Assembly (NCBI RefSeq): GCF_014268495.2 | Contig: NZ_CP077087.1 | Coordinates: 3,661,501-3,725,500, forward strand | DNA from: Pseudomonas monsensis | GTDB taxonomy: Bacteria > Pseudomonadota > Gammaproteobacteria > Pseudomonadales > Pseudomonadaceae | Length of the DNA stretch: 64,000 nucleotides | Direction of reading: 5' to 3' | Shown: positions 26,421 through 34,933 of the stretch, piece after piece | How positions within the stretch are numbered: the stretch's first letter is position 1 | Layout: each line of letters starts with the position of its first letter | The notes under the pieces: generated by a model | The model's database searches: none | What the model was told of the DNA's origin: nothing | Seen by the model: only the letters and a program-made list of their open reading frames with translations | Translations under genes and position numbers: made by a program

Positions 26421-28121
26421 TTAGAAGCGCGTGTTGATCTCAAGCTGCAAGACGTCGATGTCGAACGGCGCGCCATACACCGCCTCGGTGCTCATCCAGC
26501 GACCGGTCGCATAAACGTTCTTCGCCAGACCGTAGTTGCCGCCCAGGAAATAGCCCTTGGCGTTCGTGCCGCCGAGGTGGAACGACGAGTCGTTGAAGCC
26601 GTCCGGCAAGGCGTCGGGCTGGATGTACTTGTAGCCGGCGAACATGTTCCAGTCGCCCTGCTTTTTCAGGTCCAGCGCGCTGCCGAGGGTGAACTGCACC
26701 ATCCACGCATTGGCGCCACTTTCGACGTTGCCGTCGCTGTCGAGGTTGTTGACGATCTGCCCGGCCGAGCGCTTGCGCATGTCGCCTTCGTCATACGCGA
26801 GGTTGTGGATGTAGTTGCCCTGACTGCGCAGCTTGAAGTCTTGCGGCAGGTCGGCATCCCAGACCAGGTTCAGATCGAGCAGGTTGAATTCGGAGGCCAG
26901 CCCCACGAATTGCGGCTGCGGCGTGGTCGTCGGGTTGAGCGGGTTCGGCGTGATGTCACGCAGCAGGAACACGCTGTTGCCCTTCTGCATGAACGCCGCG
27001 CGGCTGCCGTCGCTGTCGCAGCCCGGTGCACCGGCCCACGGCTCGCAAGGGCTGGAGCGCTGGCCTTGAATGTCGTCGAAACGGTAGTAGGCCAAGGCAC
27101 CCTTGAGGCGGTTGTTGCTGTTGATCGCCCACTTGGCGCCGATCTGCGCACCGTACAGCCACTTGTTGTCGCTCTCTTCCTTGTCGAAGCCGTTGCTGCT
27201 GGCGGTGTCGTTGGTGTAGTCCACCGGGAACGCACCGACGGTGCCGAACACGCCCCAGTCGTGGTTGAGCTTGTGGTCGAAAATCGCGGCAACGCCGTCG
27301 AAATTGAGGTCGTTGGAATACAGCATGTCGGTGGACATGAACGGGTTGGCGAAGCGCCCGCCGGTCAGCGTCAGCTCATCGGTAGGTTTCCAGTTCAGGT
27401 AGCCCTGATCGAGCCAGATGTCCTTTTTGGCAAAACCGCCGCCGAGGCTTTGCGTGGTCGATACCGGGTTGTTGTCCGAACCGGTGCCGATGCGAATGCC
27501 GGCGGTCCATTCCGGCGAGATCACCGCTTTCATGCCCAGCCGCGCACGAATACGGAACTGGTTGGTCCGGTCTTCACGGGTGTTGAGCAGCGGCGGCAGA
27601 TTGGTGCTGCTGTTCGGGTTAACGTCGTACGGGCCATTGTTGTTGAGCTTGGCGAAGTCGACGATCTCGTTGCTGTTGCTGTCCGAGTAGTAGCGCGATT
27701 CGTCGCGCAGGCGAATGTCGCCGTCGAAACTGATGCGCGAGGCCCAGTCCGGGAAGGTATTCGGCGCGGCCCAGTTTTCCTGTTTGGCGGTGGCCATGAC
27801 TTCGGCCTTGACCTGATCGCGGATCTGGTCGCGCACCGCCGCCGGTACATATTGCACACGCACATCGCCCGGCGCGGCAACCGGTCCGGCCGCCACGGCG
27901 GTGGACGCCGCCTGTTTCGCCTGGTTCGCTTCGTTCTGCGCCTGGGCGATCAGCGCATCGGCCTTGTCCTGTTTCAGAATGCCCTGCTCGACCAGCAAGC
28001 GGATCAGATTGATCGTGGCGTTCTCCGAAGGCGCGGGCGCAGGCGCTGCCGCGGCCTGACCGACCAGGGTCGCGATGACCATGCCGACCGCCAGAGACAA
28101 TCGATTCACATTGGAAATCAT
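26421..28121 (-). CDS. Putative outer-membrane porin of the secretion operon
   Basis: 566-residue predicted beta-barrel with a signal peptide ending GQAAAAPAPAP, a short helical coiled-coil segment (LIRLLVEQGILKQDKADALI, common in putative porins) and alternating amphipathic strands ending EINTRF with a terminal Phe as required for BamA recognition. I use ATG 28121 because AAGGAG is ten bases away; a GTG at 28127 has too short a spacing. It is likely the outer-membrane partner of the TonB system encoded upstream, but no plug domain is present, so it is not a TonB-dependent receptor. Confidence 0.88.
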   Translation of the reverse strand: MISNVNRLSLAVGMVIATLVGQAAAAPAPAPSENATINLIRLLVEQGILKQDKADALIAQAQNEANQAKQAASTAVAAGPVAAPGDVRVQYVPAAVRDQIRDQVKAEVMATAKQENWAAPNTFPDWASRISFDGDIRLRDESRYYSDSNSNEIVDFAKLNNNGPYDVNPNSSTNLPPLLNTREDRTNQFRIRARLGMKAVISPEWTAGIRIGTGSDNNPVSTTQSLGGGFAKKDIWLDQGYLNWKPTDELTLTGGRFANPFMSTDMLYSNDLNFDGVAAIFDHKLNHDWGVFGTVGAFPVDYTNDTASSNGFDKEESDNKWLYGAQIGAKWAINSNNRLKGALAYYRFDDIQGQRSSPCEPWAGAPGCDSDGSRAAFMQKGNSVFLLRDITPNPLNPTTTPQPQFVGLASEFNLLDLNLVWDADLPQDFKLRSQGNYIHNLAYDEGDMRKRSAGQIVNNLDSDGNVESGANAWMVQFTLGSALDLKKQGDWNMFAGYKYIQPDALPDGFNDSSFHLGGTNAKGYFLGGNYGLAKNVYATGRWMSTEAVYGAPFDIDVLQLEINTRF

Positions 28122-28175
28122 CTGCACACAACTCCTTTTGGCAAAGCTTGAATGCTTGGCGATAAATAAATGGGG

Positions 28176-28880
28176 TTAACCCGGACGCCGCCCTTGCAGG
28201 GACAGGCGCACAGGCAAAGTCATGGAGGCCGGCGGCCGTTCGCTTAAGTGCGGCGCGTTGCGCAGCGCCGCCAGTACCTGGGTGTCGATCTCGGGGTTGC
28301 CGCTGGACTTGATCAGCTCCACGCGAGTGATCTCGCCGACGCCGCTCAGCCACACATCGGCCTGCAGCGAAAACGCGAGGTTGCGCAGATCCGGGTTCTC
28401 ACGCAGCAGGCGTTGAAAGGTGAAAGCGAGGAACTGGCTGTACGTCCCCGTGCCCAAACGCCCGCCACCCGCGCCGGCCATGCCGCCGCCCTTGCCCGCG
28501 CCGATGTTGAACGCGTCATTGCCGGACTGCGCATCGCCGTCCATTTGCATCGGGTTGGCCAGGTCGTCCGCCGGCGATGGCGGCGCTTCTTCCTCGGGCT
28601 TGACCTCTTGCGGCTCGGGCGTCGGTTCGGGCTCGACGATTTTCTCTTCCACCGGGGTTTCCGGCTCCGGTGGTTTTTCCGGCGGCGGGGGGGGCGGTGG
28701 CGGTAACGGAATGATCATCGGCACCTTCGGCGCTTCGCGGCGGATGCCGCTCATGTCGTTGGCCCACTGCCAGAGGAACCACGCCGCGACAGCGCCGATC
28801 AGCAGCCCGGCGCCCCACTTCACGTAGCGCCGCACGGGACTTTTCACCGGCAACGGCTCGATCGGGAGTTGTGCGGTCAT
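28176..28880 (-). CDS. tonB: TonB-like energy transducer
   Basis: 234 residues. One N-terminal membrane anchor (WGAGLLIGAVAAWFLWQWA) is followed by a Pro-rich periplasmic spanner with eight consecutive prolines and repeated PEP/EPE. A Gly-rich linker (GAGKGGGMAGAGGG) then leads to a TonB C-terminal domain (DVWLSGVGEITRVELIKSSG, VLAALRNAPHL). It follows exbD by three bases, so ExbB-ExbD-TonB are made together. It should energise an outer-membrane event in the same operon. TonB is not normally required by two-partner secretion, which makes the pairing notable. Confidence 0.93.
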   Translation of the reverse strand: MTAQLPIEPLPVKSPVRRYVKWGAGLLIGAVAAWFLWQWANDMSGIRREAPKVPMIIPLPPPPPPPPEKPPEPETPVEEKIVEPEPTPEPQEVKPEEEAPPSPADDLANPMQMDGDAQSGNDAFNIGAGKGGGMAGAGGGRLGTGTYSQFLAFTFQRLLRENPDLRNLAFSLQADVWLSGVGEITRVELIKSSGNPEIDTQVLAALRNAPHLSERPPASMTLPVRLSLQGRRPG

Positions 28881-28883
28881 GAC

Positions 28884-29309
28884 TCAGCCCTGACTCGGTT
28901 TGCCGGTGACGAGACCGACCTGGGACAGTTCAAGCCGGCGCAACAGATCCAGCACTTCAATGACTTTCTGGTACTGCACCGTGGCGTCGCCGCGCACGAT
29001 CACCGGGAAATCCGGGCTCTGCGCCTTCTCGATGCGCAGACGTTCTTCGAGTTCGGCCAGGGTCACCGGGTAAGCGTCGAGAAACACCTGCCCGCCGTCA
29101 TTGACCGAAATCGCCTTGGTCTTGGCTTCGGACAGCGACACGGAGGCGCTGGCCTTGGGCAGGTTGATCTGGATCCCCGAGACCTGCGCAGTGGCGGTGA
29201 GGATGAACATCACCAGCACCACCATCAGCACATCGACCAGCGGGGTGATGTTGATGCTGTCCACTGCGGCATCTTCGTCATCGTCGTGGGAGGCATTTAC
29301 GGACGCCAT
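28884..29309 (-). CDS. exbD: ExbD/TolR biopolymer transport protein
   Basis: 141 residues with a short acidic cytoplasmic start, one membrane helix containing the essential proton-path Asp (NITPLVDVLMVVLVMFILTA) and a periplasmic domain with the family pattern SVNDGGQVFLD and PVIVRGDATVQYQKVIEVLD. It works with the ExbB fusion encoded upstream. GAGGAG is well placed before the ATG. Confidence 0.94.
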   Translation of the reverse strand: MASVNASHDDDEDAAVDSINITPLVDVLMVVLVMFILTATAQVSGIQINLPKASASVSLSEAKTKAISVNDGGQVFLDAYPVTLAELEERLRIEKAQSPDFPVIVRGDATVQYQKVIEVLDLLRRLELSQVGLVTGKPSQG

Positions 29310-29320
29310 GTCAGTGCTCC

Positions 29321-31117
29321 TCAGGCCGGTACGGAATGGTTGGCGTGATGGCCGCGATGCGACGACTCACTGAACTGGCTCTCGCCGTGCATCTCCGCCA
29401 GGCGGGTGATGAACTCGTCGACGAACACGCGCATGTCGGCACTGACTTCCTTGTTGCGGGTGATCAGGCGGTTGTAGCCAAACAGCGCCGGAATGGCGAC
29501 GAACAGGCCCATGGCGGTTGCGAGCAAAGCGGCGGCCATACCCGGTGCAATGGCATTGATGTTGACGTCGCCGGCCATCGCGGTGCCGAGGAACACCACC
29601 ATGATCCCCAGCACGGTGCCGAGCAGACCAATGTACGGGCCGCCGGCAATGGCGTTGGACAGGGTCGAGAGTTTCGAGCTGAGGGCCTGGTTCTCGCGGG
29701 TGCGCACACCGTCCATCGAGCAGCGAATCGCTTCGATGGTTGCAGCGGAAACCGACGAGGTATCGGCGCCCTGCTCGCGGCGGGTGCGGATCTCCTTGAC
29801 CGCTACCGAGTACAGGCGCCACAGCGGCGAGTGCTGCAGACGCTGGGCGAGCTGCGCGTCGTCGGCGAACATTTCCAGGCGCGTGCCGACCTTGGCGAAC
29901 TGCTCGCGGAAGTCTTCGTTGGCCTTGCTGACGCGGCTGAGGGTGTGGTTCTTGCGCAGCATGATGATCCACGACTGGAACATCATCAGCACCAGCACCG
30001 CGATGATCACCCAGGCGTCCACCGGCACGGCGTTGAGCAGGAAACCGAGGCTGCCGAAACCGAAACCGGACTGTTCTTCATCGACACCATAAGCCACCAG
30101 TTTCGACTCGGCACCTTGCGAGGTGGCATCAGCCAGCAGCAGCGGCGCCGGACGGGCGACTTTTGACAGGCGCAGTTCGTCTATGGCGCCTGCGAATGGC
30201 TGGAACGGACCTTCGTGCAGATCGGCGCCGATGGCCATTACCGAGTTGAATGCCGGCATTGCCTGAGCGAGGGTCGCGCCTTCACGACCATTGATGTACA
30301 GGGTGACTTTCGAACCTTCAGCGGTCAGCGCGACATGCTGCCATTGGCCCGGATTCAGCGGTTGAGTGGCGAGCGCACGTTGGCCGTCGATCTCCACGAA
30401 CGGCACGCCTTGATTAACGCCGACCAGCAGGCTGTTGGCGCCCTCACGGCGGGCCAGAATCAGTTGCTCGCCGCCGGCCTGATCCAGGCGCAGCCAGGCA
30501 CTGAAGGTGAACGCACTGCCGGCGTTATGTTGCAGCGATGGACTGGCCGGCAGCAGCAACGGTTGGCCGCTGAACTGCAATGCGCGCCCGACTACACCGT
30601 CGATTGCCGCGCCGGTCGCGCTCTGCGCGGTGTTGCCGTAGGCCGTGGTGTCTTTGGCCGGGGTGCCGGTGGCGCCGTCGAAGTGATACAGCGCGGTGTA
30701 GTTCGGGTCGAAGGTCAGTTGACCGTTGCCGGTGGCCGGAGCTTTCTGGTTGCCGTAGTACATCCAGATGTCCTGACGCTGCCCGCCCTCGACATTCGGC
30801 ACATCGACCCAGATCAGCGCCATGCCCATCAGCGCATCGAAACTTTCGATCTGGTGGTTGAGCACGGTCTTGTCATCGGCAGCGACGAAACGCAGATCCG
30901 AGCCGTCTTCCTTGACGCCATCGAAGGTGAAGTTGCCGGTATGCAGGCGCACCAACAGCGCGGTACGGCCCAGCGGCTGATTGATCGCGGCACCTTGCGG
31001 TGTGGTGTCGACGGCGATCTGTTTGCGGTAGTGCCAGTCGTCCTGCCACCAGGCCTGAGCCGTGGCCGGGAGCACGAAGCCCAGGCAGATCAACAACGAA
31101 AGAATGAGACGCTGCAT
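29321..31117 (-). CDS. DUF2341-LamG-ExbB fusion (MotA/TolQ/ExbB channel with exported lectin-like domains)
   Basis: 598 residues. A signal peptide (ILSLLICLGFVLPATAQAWW) leads to a DUF2341 domain (WHYRKQIAVDTTPQGAAINQ ... WMYYGN) and a LamG/concanavalin-like domain (FSGQPLLLPASPSLQHN ... FAGAIDELRLSKVARP). A TM-loop-TM-TM MotA/TolQ/ExbB domain follows, with the conserved GGPYIGLLGTVLGIMVVFLG and ATAMGLFVAIPALFGYNRL. The periplasmic part is thus attached to the motor's stator. The same fusion occurs in the P. aeruginosa pdt locus as exbB2, if my recollection is right. AAAGGAG precedes the start. Confidence 0.92.
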   Translation of the reverse strand: MQRLILSLLICLGFVLPATAQAWWQDDWHYRKQIAVDTTPQGAAINQPLGRTALLVRLHTGNFTFDGVKEDGSDLRFVAADDKTVLNHQIESFDALMGMALIWVDVPNVEGGQRQDIWMYYGNQKAPATGNGQLTFDPNYTALYHFDGATGTPAKDTTAYGNTAQSATGAAIDGVVGRALQFSGQPLLLPASPSLQHNAGSAFTFSAWLRLDQAGGEQLILARREGANSLLVGVNQGVPFVEIDGQRALATQPLNPGQWQHVALTAEGSKVTLYINGREGATLAQAMPAFNSVMAIGADLHEGPFQPFAGAIDELRLSKVARPAPLLLADATSQGAESKLVAYGVDEEQSGFGFGSLGFLLNAVPVDAWVIIAVLVLMMFQSWIIMLRKNHTLSRVSKANEDFREQFAKVGTRLEMFADDAQLAQRLQHSPLWRLYSVAVKEIRTRREQGADTSSVSAATIEAIRCSMDGVRTRENQALSSKLSTLSNAIAGGPYIGLLGTVLGIMVVFLGTAMAGDVNINAIAPGMAAALLATAMGLFVAIPALFGYNRLITRNKEVSADMRVFVDEFITRLAEMHGESQFSESSHRGHHANHSVPA

Positions 31118-31129
31118 GAACGTGCTCCT

Positions 31130-32728
31130 TTAGAAAGTGGCTTGAAGGTTGAAGTGCAGGCGCGATTCCTGTTTCGAGGTGTTCGGCCCTTCGAGTAGCG
31201 GGTAGCCCCAGTCGAGGCTGCCGGACAGCCATTTGCTCAGGCTGGCGCGGGTGCCGAGGCCGACACTGGCCAGGGCGTAACTGGCGTCCTGGTCTGGCAG
31301 TTCGTCGCGCAGGTACAACTGCGCGCCTTCGGCAAAGGCGTAGAAGCGCCAGTCCTGCATCCAGCTGCCGGCGTATTTGGCCAGTGACGGCGTGCGCACT
31401 TCCTGACTGAGCAGCAAGCCGTCATCTGCGGTGCGTTCGGCGGCCAGGTAGCCACGCACCGAGGTCGCGCCGCCGGCGGAGAATTGTTCGTTGGACACCA
31501 AGGGCCCCGAGGCCAGCTGGAATGCGGCTTTGCTTGCGCTCTGCCAGTCGCTGTCGAAGGTCCAGGTGTAATTGGTATCGCCCTTGAGCACGGCGAAACT
31601 CGGTTTGGCGCGATAGCGTTTGTAGTCGAAATCCTCGTCAGAACTGCCGTAGCCGAAGATGCTGCGAGTGGCGGCGACCAGGCTCAGGCCGAGGCCGAGC
31701 TGACTCTTTTCGGTGTAACGGAAGCCGTTGTAGGCGAAGGTGAACGGCGCGTACTGCAGCGGCACCTTGTCGCTTTCTCCGGACAGCGTCAGGCGCTCGT
31801 CGAAGTCCTTGAAGTCGATGCCGGCCGACAGCGAGTTCGACCAGTTGCCACTCGATGGCAGTGTGTAGATCGCCGACACGCCATAGCTGTGGCCCTTGCC
31901 GAGCACGTTGCTGCCGCCGATGGTGGCGACGTTGCTGTCGGACTGGTATCCGGAGAACTGCACGCTCCAGCGCTCGGTCAACGGCGCGGTGTAGGAACCC
32001 GACCAGACCTTGGCGTTATCGGTGTCCTGCGGCGCGGTGAAGTACGTCAGGTTAATGCTGTGGCCGAGCTGCCAGAGGTTGTTGTAGCCGAGGCTGGTCA
32101 CGGCGCGGAGCTTTTCGGTGTCGGCGCTGTAGTCGTTGTTGAGGCCGACGCTGGCGCTCCACGGGTTCTGGTCTTCGACCTGCAAATCGACGTCCATGGT
32201 GCCGGGGCGCTGGCCTTCGCGCACCAACGGCATCACTTGCCGGCCCGGGGTTTTGTTGAGTTGCGCCAGCTCGCCTTGCACCTTGGCGAAGTCCGGCACC
32301 TCGCCTTCTTTCAGCGCCGGGACGTTGTCGCGGATGTCCAGCGGCGAATAGTGTTTGGCGCCGACCACACGCACCCGGCCGACCTTGGTTTCGCTGACTT
32401 GCAGATAAACGATGCCGTCGGCCACGGCTTGCTCCGGCAACTCGACGAACACCGACTGATAGCCGCGCTGCTGATAAACCTTCTGCAACGCATCCCGTGC
32501 GCCTTCGATGTCGCTCAGGGCTTTTTGTGGGCCGAGAAACGGATACACCGCCTCCTCGATCGCCCGCGCATCGAGCACGGTGTTGCCACGCACGAAGTAT
32601 TCGTTGACGTCGACCAGACGCTGCGCCGCCGCGCTTTCGCCAGCCTCTTCGGCCAATACCGGCTGCGCACCCGCCGTCACCAGCAGCCAGCCCCACAGCG
32701 CCAGCCGTGACTTGAAAATCGGTTCCAC
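31130..32728 (-). CDS. Two-partner secretion transporter TpsB (ShlB/FhaC/HecB family, PdtB-like)
   Basis: Outer-membrane Omp85-superfamily pore that normally secretes a TpsA exoprotein. It contains a signal peptide (ALWGWLLVTAGAQPVLA), two POTRA regions (EYFVRGNTVLDARAIEEAVY and VGRVRVVGAKHYSPLDIRDN) and a barrel with the L6-loop motif SVRGYLAAER, ending FNLQATF. I choose the GTG at 32728 (VEPIFKSRL), with AGGGGG just upstream and the signal peptide next. A longer frame to 32827 overlaps the preceding gene and adds a non-signal leader. No tpsA gene lies next to it. Confidence 0.9.
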   Translation of the reverse strand: MEPIFKSRLALWGWLLVTAGAQPVLAEEAGESAAAQRLVDVNEYFVRGNTVLDARAIEEAVYPFLGPQKALSDIEGARDALQKVYQQRGYQSVFVELPEQAVADGIVYLQVSETKVGRVRVVGAKHYSPLDIRDNVPALKEGEVPDFAKVQGELAQLNKTPGRQVMPLVREGQRPGTMDVDLQVEDQNPWSASVGLNNDYSADTEKLRAVTSLGYNNLWQLGHSINLTYFTAPQDTDNAKVWSGSYTAPLTERWSVQFSGYQSDSNVATIGGSNVLGKGHSYGVSAIYTLPSSGNWSNSLSAGIDFKDFDERLTLSGESDKVPLQYAPFTFAYNGFRYTEKSQLGLGLSLVAATRSIFGYGSSDEDFDYKRYRAKPSFAVLKGDTNYTWTFDSDWQSASKAAFQLASGPLVSNEQFSAGGATSVRGYLAAERTADDGLLLSQEVRTPSLAKYAGSWMQDWRFYAFAEGAQLYLRDELPDQDASYALASVGLGTRASLSKWLSGSLDWGYPLLEGPNTSKQESRLHFNLQATF

Positions 32729-32784
32729 ACTACCCCCTGAATTCGCGATGACCTGTTGGCGTTTTGAACGCCGCGTGTATGGCG

Positions 32785-33396
32785 TCAATTGCTGGCTGTC
32801 GAAGCGCAGGCGTGCTTGCCCAGCCACGTGTGCAACAGCGCGAAGTTCAAGGAGAACTCGGGCATTTGCAGCAAGGCACCGCAGAACACTTCGCCGATGA
32901 TTTTTTGAATGAGCAGCACCGCGCGCGGCTCGTTGAGCAGCGTGGCGATGTCGCGACTGAGGACGTTGAAGCTCCAGACTTTCTGGTTCAGGCCCAGGCC
33001 GACGAACCAGCGGAACAGCAGGTTGTAATTGAGCTGTTCGTAAAGTTGCTGTTCGCTGGGCACCGAATACAGCAGTTGCAGAAGCAGAATGTGCATGACC
33101 GTTTGCGCGGGAATGAGCATGCCGGGCTCGGCATTGAGGTCGTGCAGAAGGCCCTGGTGGGCGTCGAGCAAATCGTCGATCTGCGGGCGCAGCAACACCA
33201 GCGAATGGCCCGGCGGAATGTAGCTGGAGACCTCTTTCAAGGCGCCCTGCCAGTCATCCTGCGAAACGATCCAGACCCACGGTGCGCCGTAGCGATACAC
33301 CGACACCGGCTTCTTGCGCGCGGCTTCAACGATCTTCGACAGACGTTGATCGAGTTCCTGCATGCCCACTTTCGAGTAGCGTTCCATAGTCCCCAT
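32785..33396 (-). CDS. Phd-like / InsH-transposase-N fusion protein (PhdA-like)
   Basis: 203 residues built from two domesticated modules. The N-terminal ~65 residues match the prevent-host-death (Phd/YefM) antitoxin fold (KVGMQELDQRLSKIVEAARK, RYGAPWVWIVSQDDW). Residues ~75-185 match the N-terminal helical domain of IS5-type transposases (LLLQLLYSVPSEQQLYEQLN, YNLLFRWFVGLGLNQKVWS). No DDE catalytic domain and no toxin gene are present. It is the first gene of the TonB/TPS operon, about 110 bases downstream of a PhoB-like box. A gene in the same place in P. aeruginosa is called phdA. A regulatory role is likely but inferred. Confidence 0.85.
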   Translation of the reverse strand: MGTMERYSKVGMQELDQRLSKIVEAARKKPVSVYRYGAPWVWIVSQDDWQGALKEVSSYIPPGHSLVLLRPQIDDLLDAHQGLLHDLNAEPGMLIPAQTVMHILLLQLLYSVPSEQQLYEQLNYNLLFRWFVGLGLNQKVWSFNVLSRDIATLLNEPRAVLLIQKIIGEVFCGALLQMPEFSLNFALLHTWLGKHACASTASN

Positions 33397-33505
33397 TGCC
33401 TCACTCCCGGCGTCCCGCCTCGGCTTGTGAAAAGCGCCCTGTCGGGCTCCTCAAGCGCGTTACATAGGCATGACCGGACTGGCTATGTGCTACCGAACTT
33501 TTGTC

Positions 33506-33523
33506 ATAAAAGCTTCATTACAG
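33506..33523 (-). promoter_or_regulatory. Candidate PhoB box for the secretion operon
   Basis: On the minus strand 33523-33506 reads CTGTAATGAAGCTTTTAT: two 7-mers (CTGTAAT and CTTTTAT, 6/7 and 5/7 matches to CTGTCAT) separated by four bases, the standard PHO-box layout. It points toward the PhdA-like gene start at 33396. The related P. aeruginosa locus is named for phosphate-depletion control, which agrees. Confidence 0.6.
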
Positions 33524-33546
33524 CGTGTGGGTGTACACACATCCAA

Positions 33547-33637
33547 TGTAGGAGTGAGCCTGCTCGCGATAGCGGTATGTCAGCACAATAAATATCAGCT
33601 GACAGGACGCTATCGCGAGCAGGCTCACTCCTACAGG
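33547..33637. repeat. REPIN (GTAGGAGTGAGC family)
   Basis: TGTAGGAGTGAGCCTGCTCG and its mirror CGAGCAGGCTCACTCCTACA enclose a short spacer. It occupies the place just downstream of the DSD1-like gene, where a tpsA gene would be expected by comparison with P. aeruginosa. No coding remnant is seen between 33397 and 33649. Confidence 0.85.
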
Positions 33638-33649
33638 GGGGATTTTGGA

Positions 33650-34933
33650 TCAGGTGTAGACAGGCCAGGTGTCGACGATTTTGCCGTTGCGCACCGCCAG
33701 CAAATCACCGAATTGCAGAAGGACGGCTTCGGTCTGGGTTGGCCGCAGGAAAACCTGGTCTTCGACTGTCAGGCCAACGGCACTGGAGCCGTTAACCATC
33801 TCCTGATTCGAACTTCGGCCGTAGACACTGTTGCTTTGCAATCCGGGCGGCGATTCGAACTCGGCCATCCAGTTGCCGCCGTAAATGAAAAAGGTCTGGC
33901 GCTGGTTCTGATCCCACCACGAGAACAGTCTCGACTTGTTATCCAGCGCCGGAATATTCACCGCGCCCGTGCTCTTCAAAACCGGCGTGGCGATGTAGGC
34001 TGCCGGCACGTGCTCGACCAACGACGGCAAGTCGTAGTGCGTCGGTTTGAGCATCGCCGTGCCCACCGAGACTTCGCTGCTGAGCGTTTCGTTTTCATGG
34101 ATGCGATAACTCGGGCTGCCGGCGGTATTCAGGCACAAACCGTCGTGCCACAACGCCGGAAATTGCTGGCGAGTGAAATCCACGCAACGCTGATAAATCA
34201 CCATGACCTTGGCAAACAGCTCTTCGGGCGAACCCAGAATCCCCGGCACGCCCATGCCCACGAACGGGTCATAGCCCATGAACCCGGCGAATTCCAGATG
34301 CTGCGGGTTGGCGTTGATCAGCGCGAGCATCTGCCCCAGCACATTCACATCACTGACGCCGCCGCGGTGCAGTCCCACGTCCAGCTCGATGTTGATCCGC
34401 ATCCGCGTGCCCAGCCCCTGAGCCAACGCGAGGTATTGCTGTAAGCGCTCGGGGCTGTCGAGTAACCATTGCAATTGCTTGCCCGGATCGAACGGGCCCT
34501 TGTGGGTTTGATAAAACAGCGCAGCGGAACGTACCGGCAGCGGCTTGCCGAGCAAGATGTCCGACTGCGGGAACGTCACCGCATCGTGGTTGAGAAACGG
34601 CTGATGAAACGACATCAGCTTTTGCGTCCCCGCACGCTGCGCGATGTAGCTCAACAGCCCCGGCGACGGCAGCGACTTTTCCACCAGGCGCAGCTGCTTG
34701 CCGCCGCGCTGCACCGACTGCATCACCACATCAATGTTGTGATCGAGGCGGTCCAGATCAATCAGCAGCACCGGGCGCATCGGCCCTTTCTCTTTGAGCT
34801 CACGGTTCAGCGCACGGAAATATTCACTGTAAGGCGAGCCGCGATCACCCGGCCTCAGCCATGCGCCGACGCCGAGCAACAAAGCGCCGACACCCAATGA
34901 TCCGAGCAGGAAATTGCGTCGATCGACCGCCAT
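33650..34933 (-). CDS. DSD1-like PLP enzyme (alanine racemase N-domain / D-threonine aldolase family), Tat-exported
   Basis: 427 residues. A twin-arginine signal (VDRRNFLLGSLGVGALLLGV) precedes a PLP-binding TIM barrel with PVLLIDLDRLDHNIDVVMQS and a Lys in LRLVEKSLPSPGLLSYIAQR as the probable PLP anchor. The C-terminal domain resembles D-serine dehydratase/D-threonine aldolase (YGGNWMAEFESPPGLQSNS, SSNQEMVNGSSAVGLTVEDQ). The start overlaps the upstream oxidase stop by one base (TGATG). A PLP enzyme exported by Tat alongside an oxidase and a cytochrome is unusual. Substrate unknown; a D-hydroxy amino acid is plausible. Confidence 0.88.
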   Translation of the reverse strand: MAVDRRNFLLGSLGVGALLLGVGAWLRPGDRGSPYSEYFRALNRELKEKGPMRPVLLIDLDRLDHNIDVVMQSVQRGGKQLRLVEKSLPSPGLLSYIAQRAGTQKLMSFHQPFLNHDAVTFPQSDILLGKPLPVRSAALFYQTHKGPFDPGKQLQWLLDSPERLQQYLALAQGLGTRMRINIELDVGLHRGGVSDVNVLGQMLALINANPQHLEFAGFMGYDPFVGMGVPGILGSPEELFAKVMVIYQRCVDFTRQQFPALWHDGLCLNTAGSPSYRIHENETLSSEVSVGTAMLKPTHYDLPSLVEHVPAAYIATPVLKSTGAVNIPALDNKSRLFSWWDQNQRQTFFIYGGNWMAEFESPPGLQSNSVYGRSSNQEMVNGSSAVGLTVEDQVFLRPTQTEAVLLQFGDLLAVRNGKIVDTWPVYT

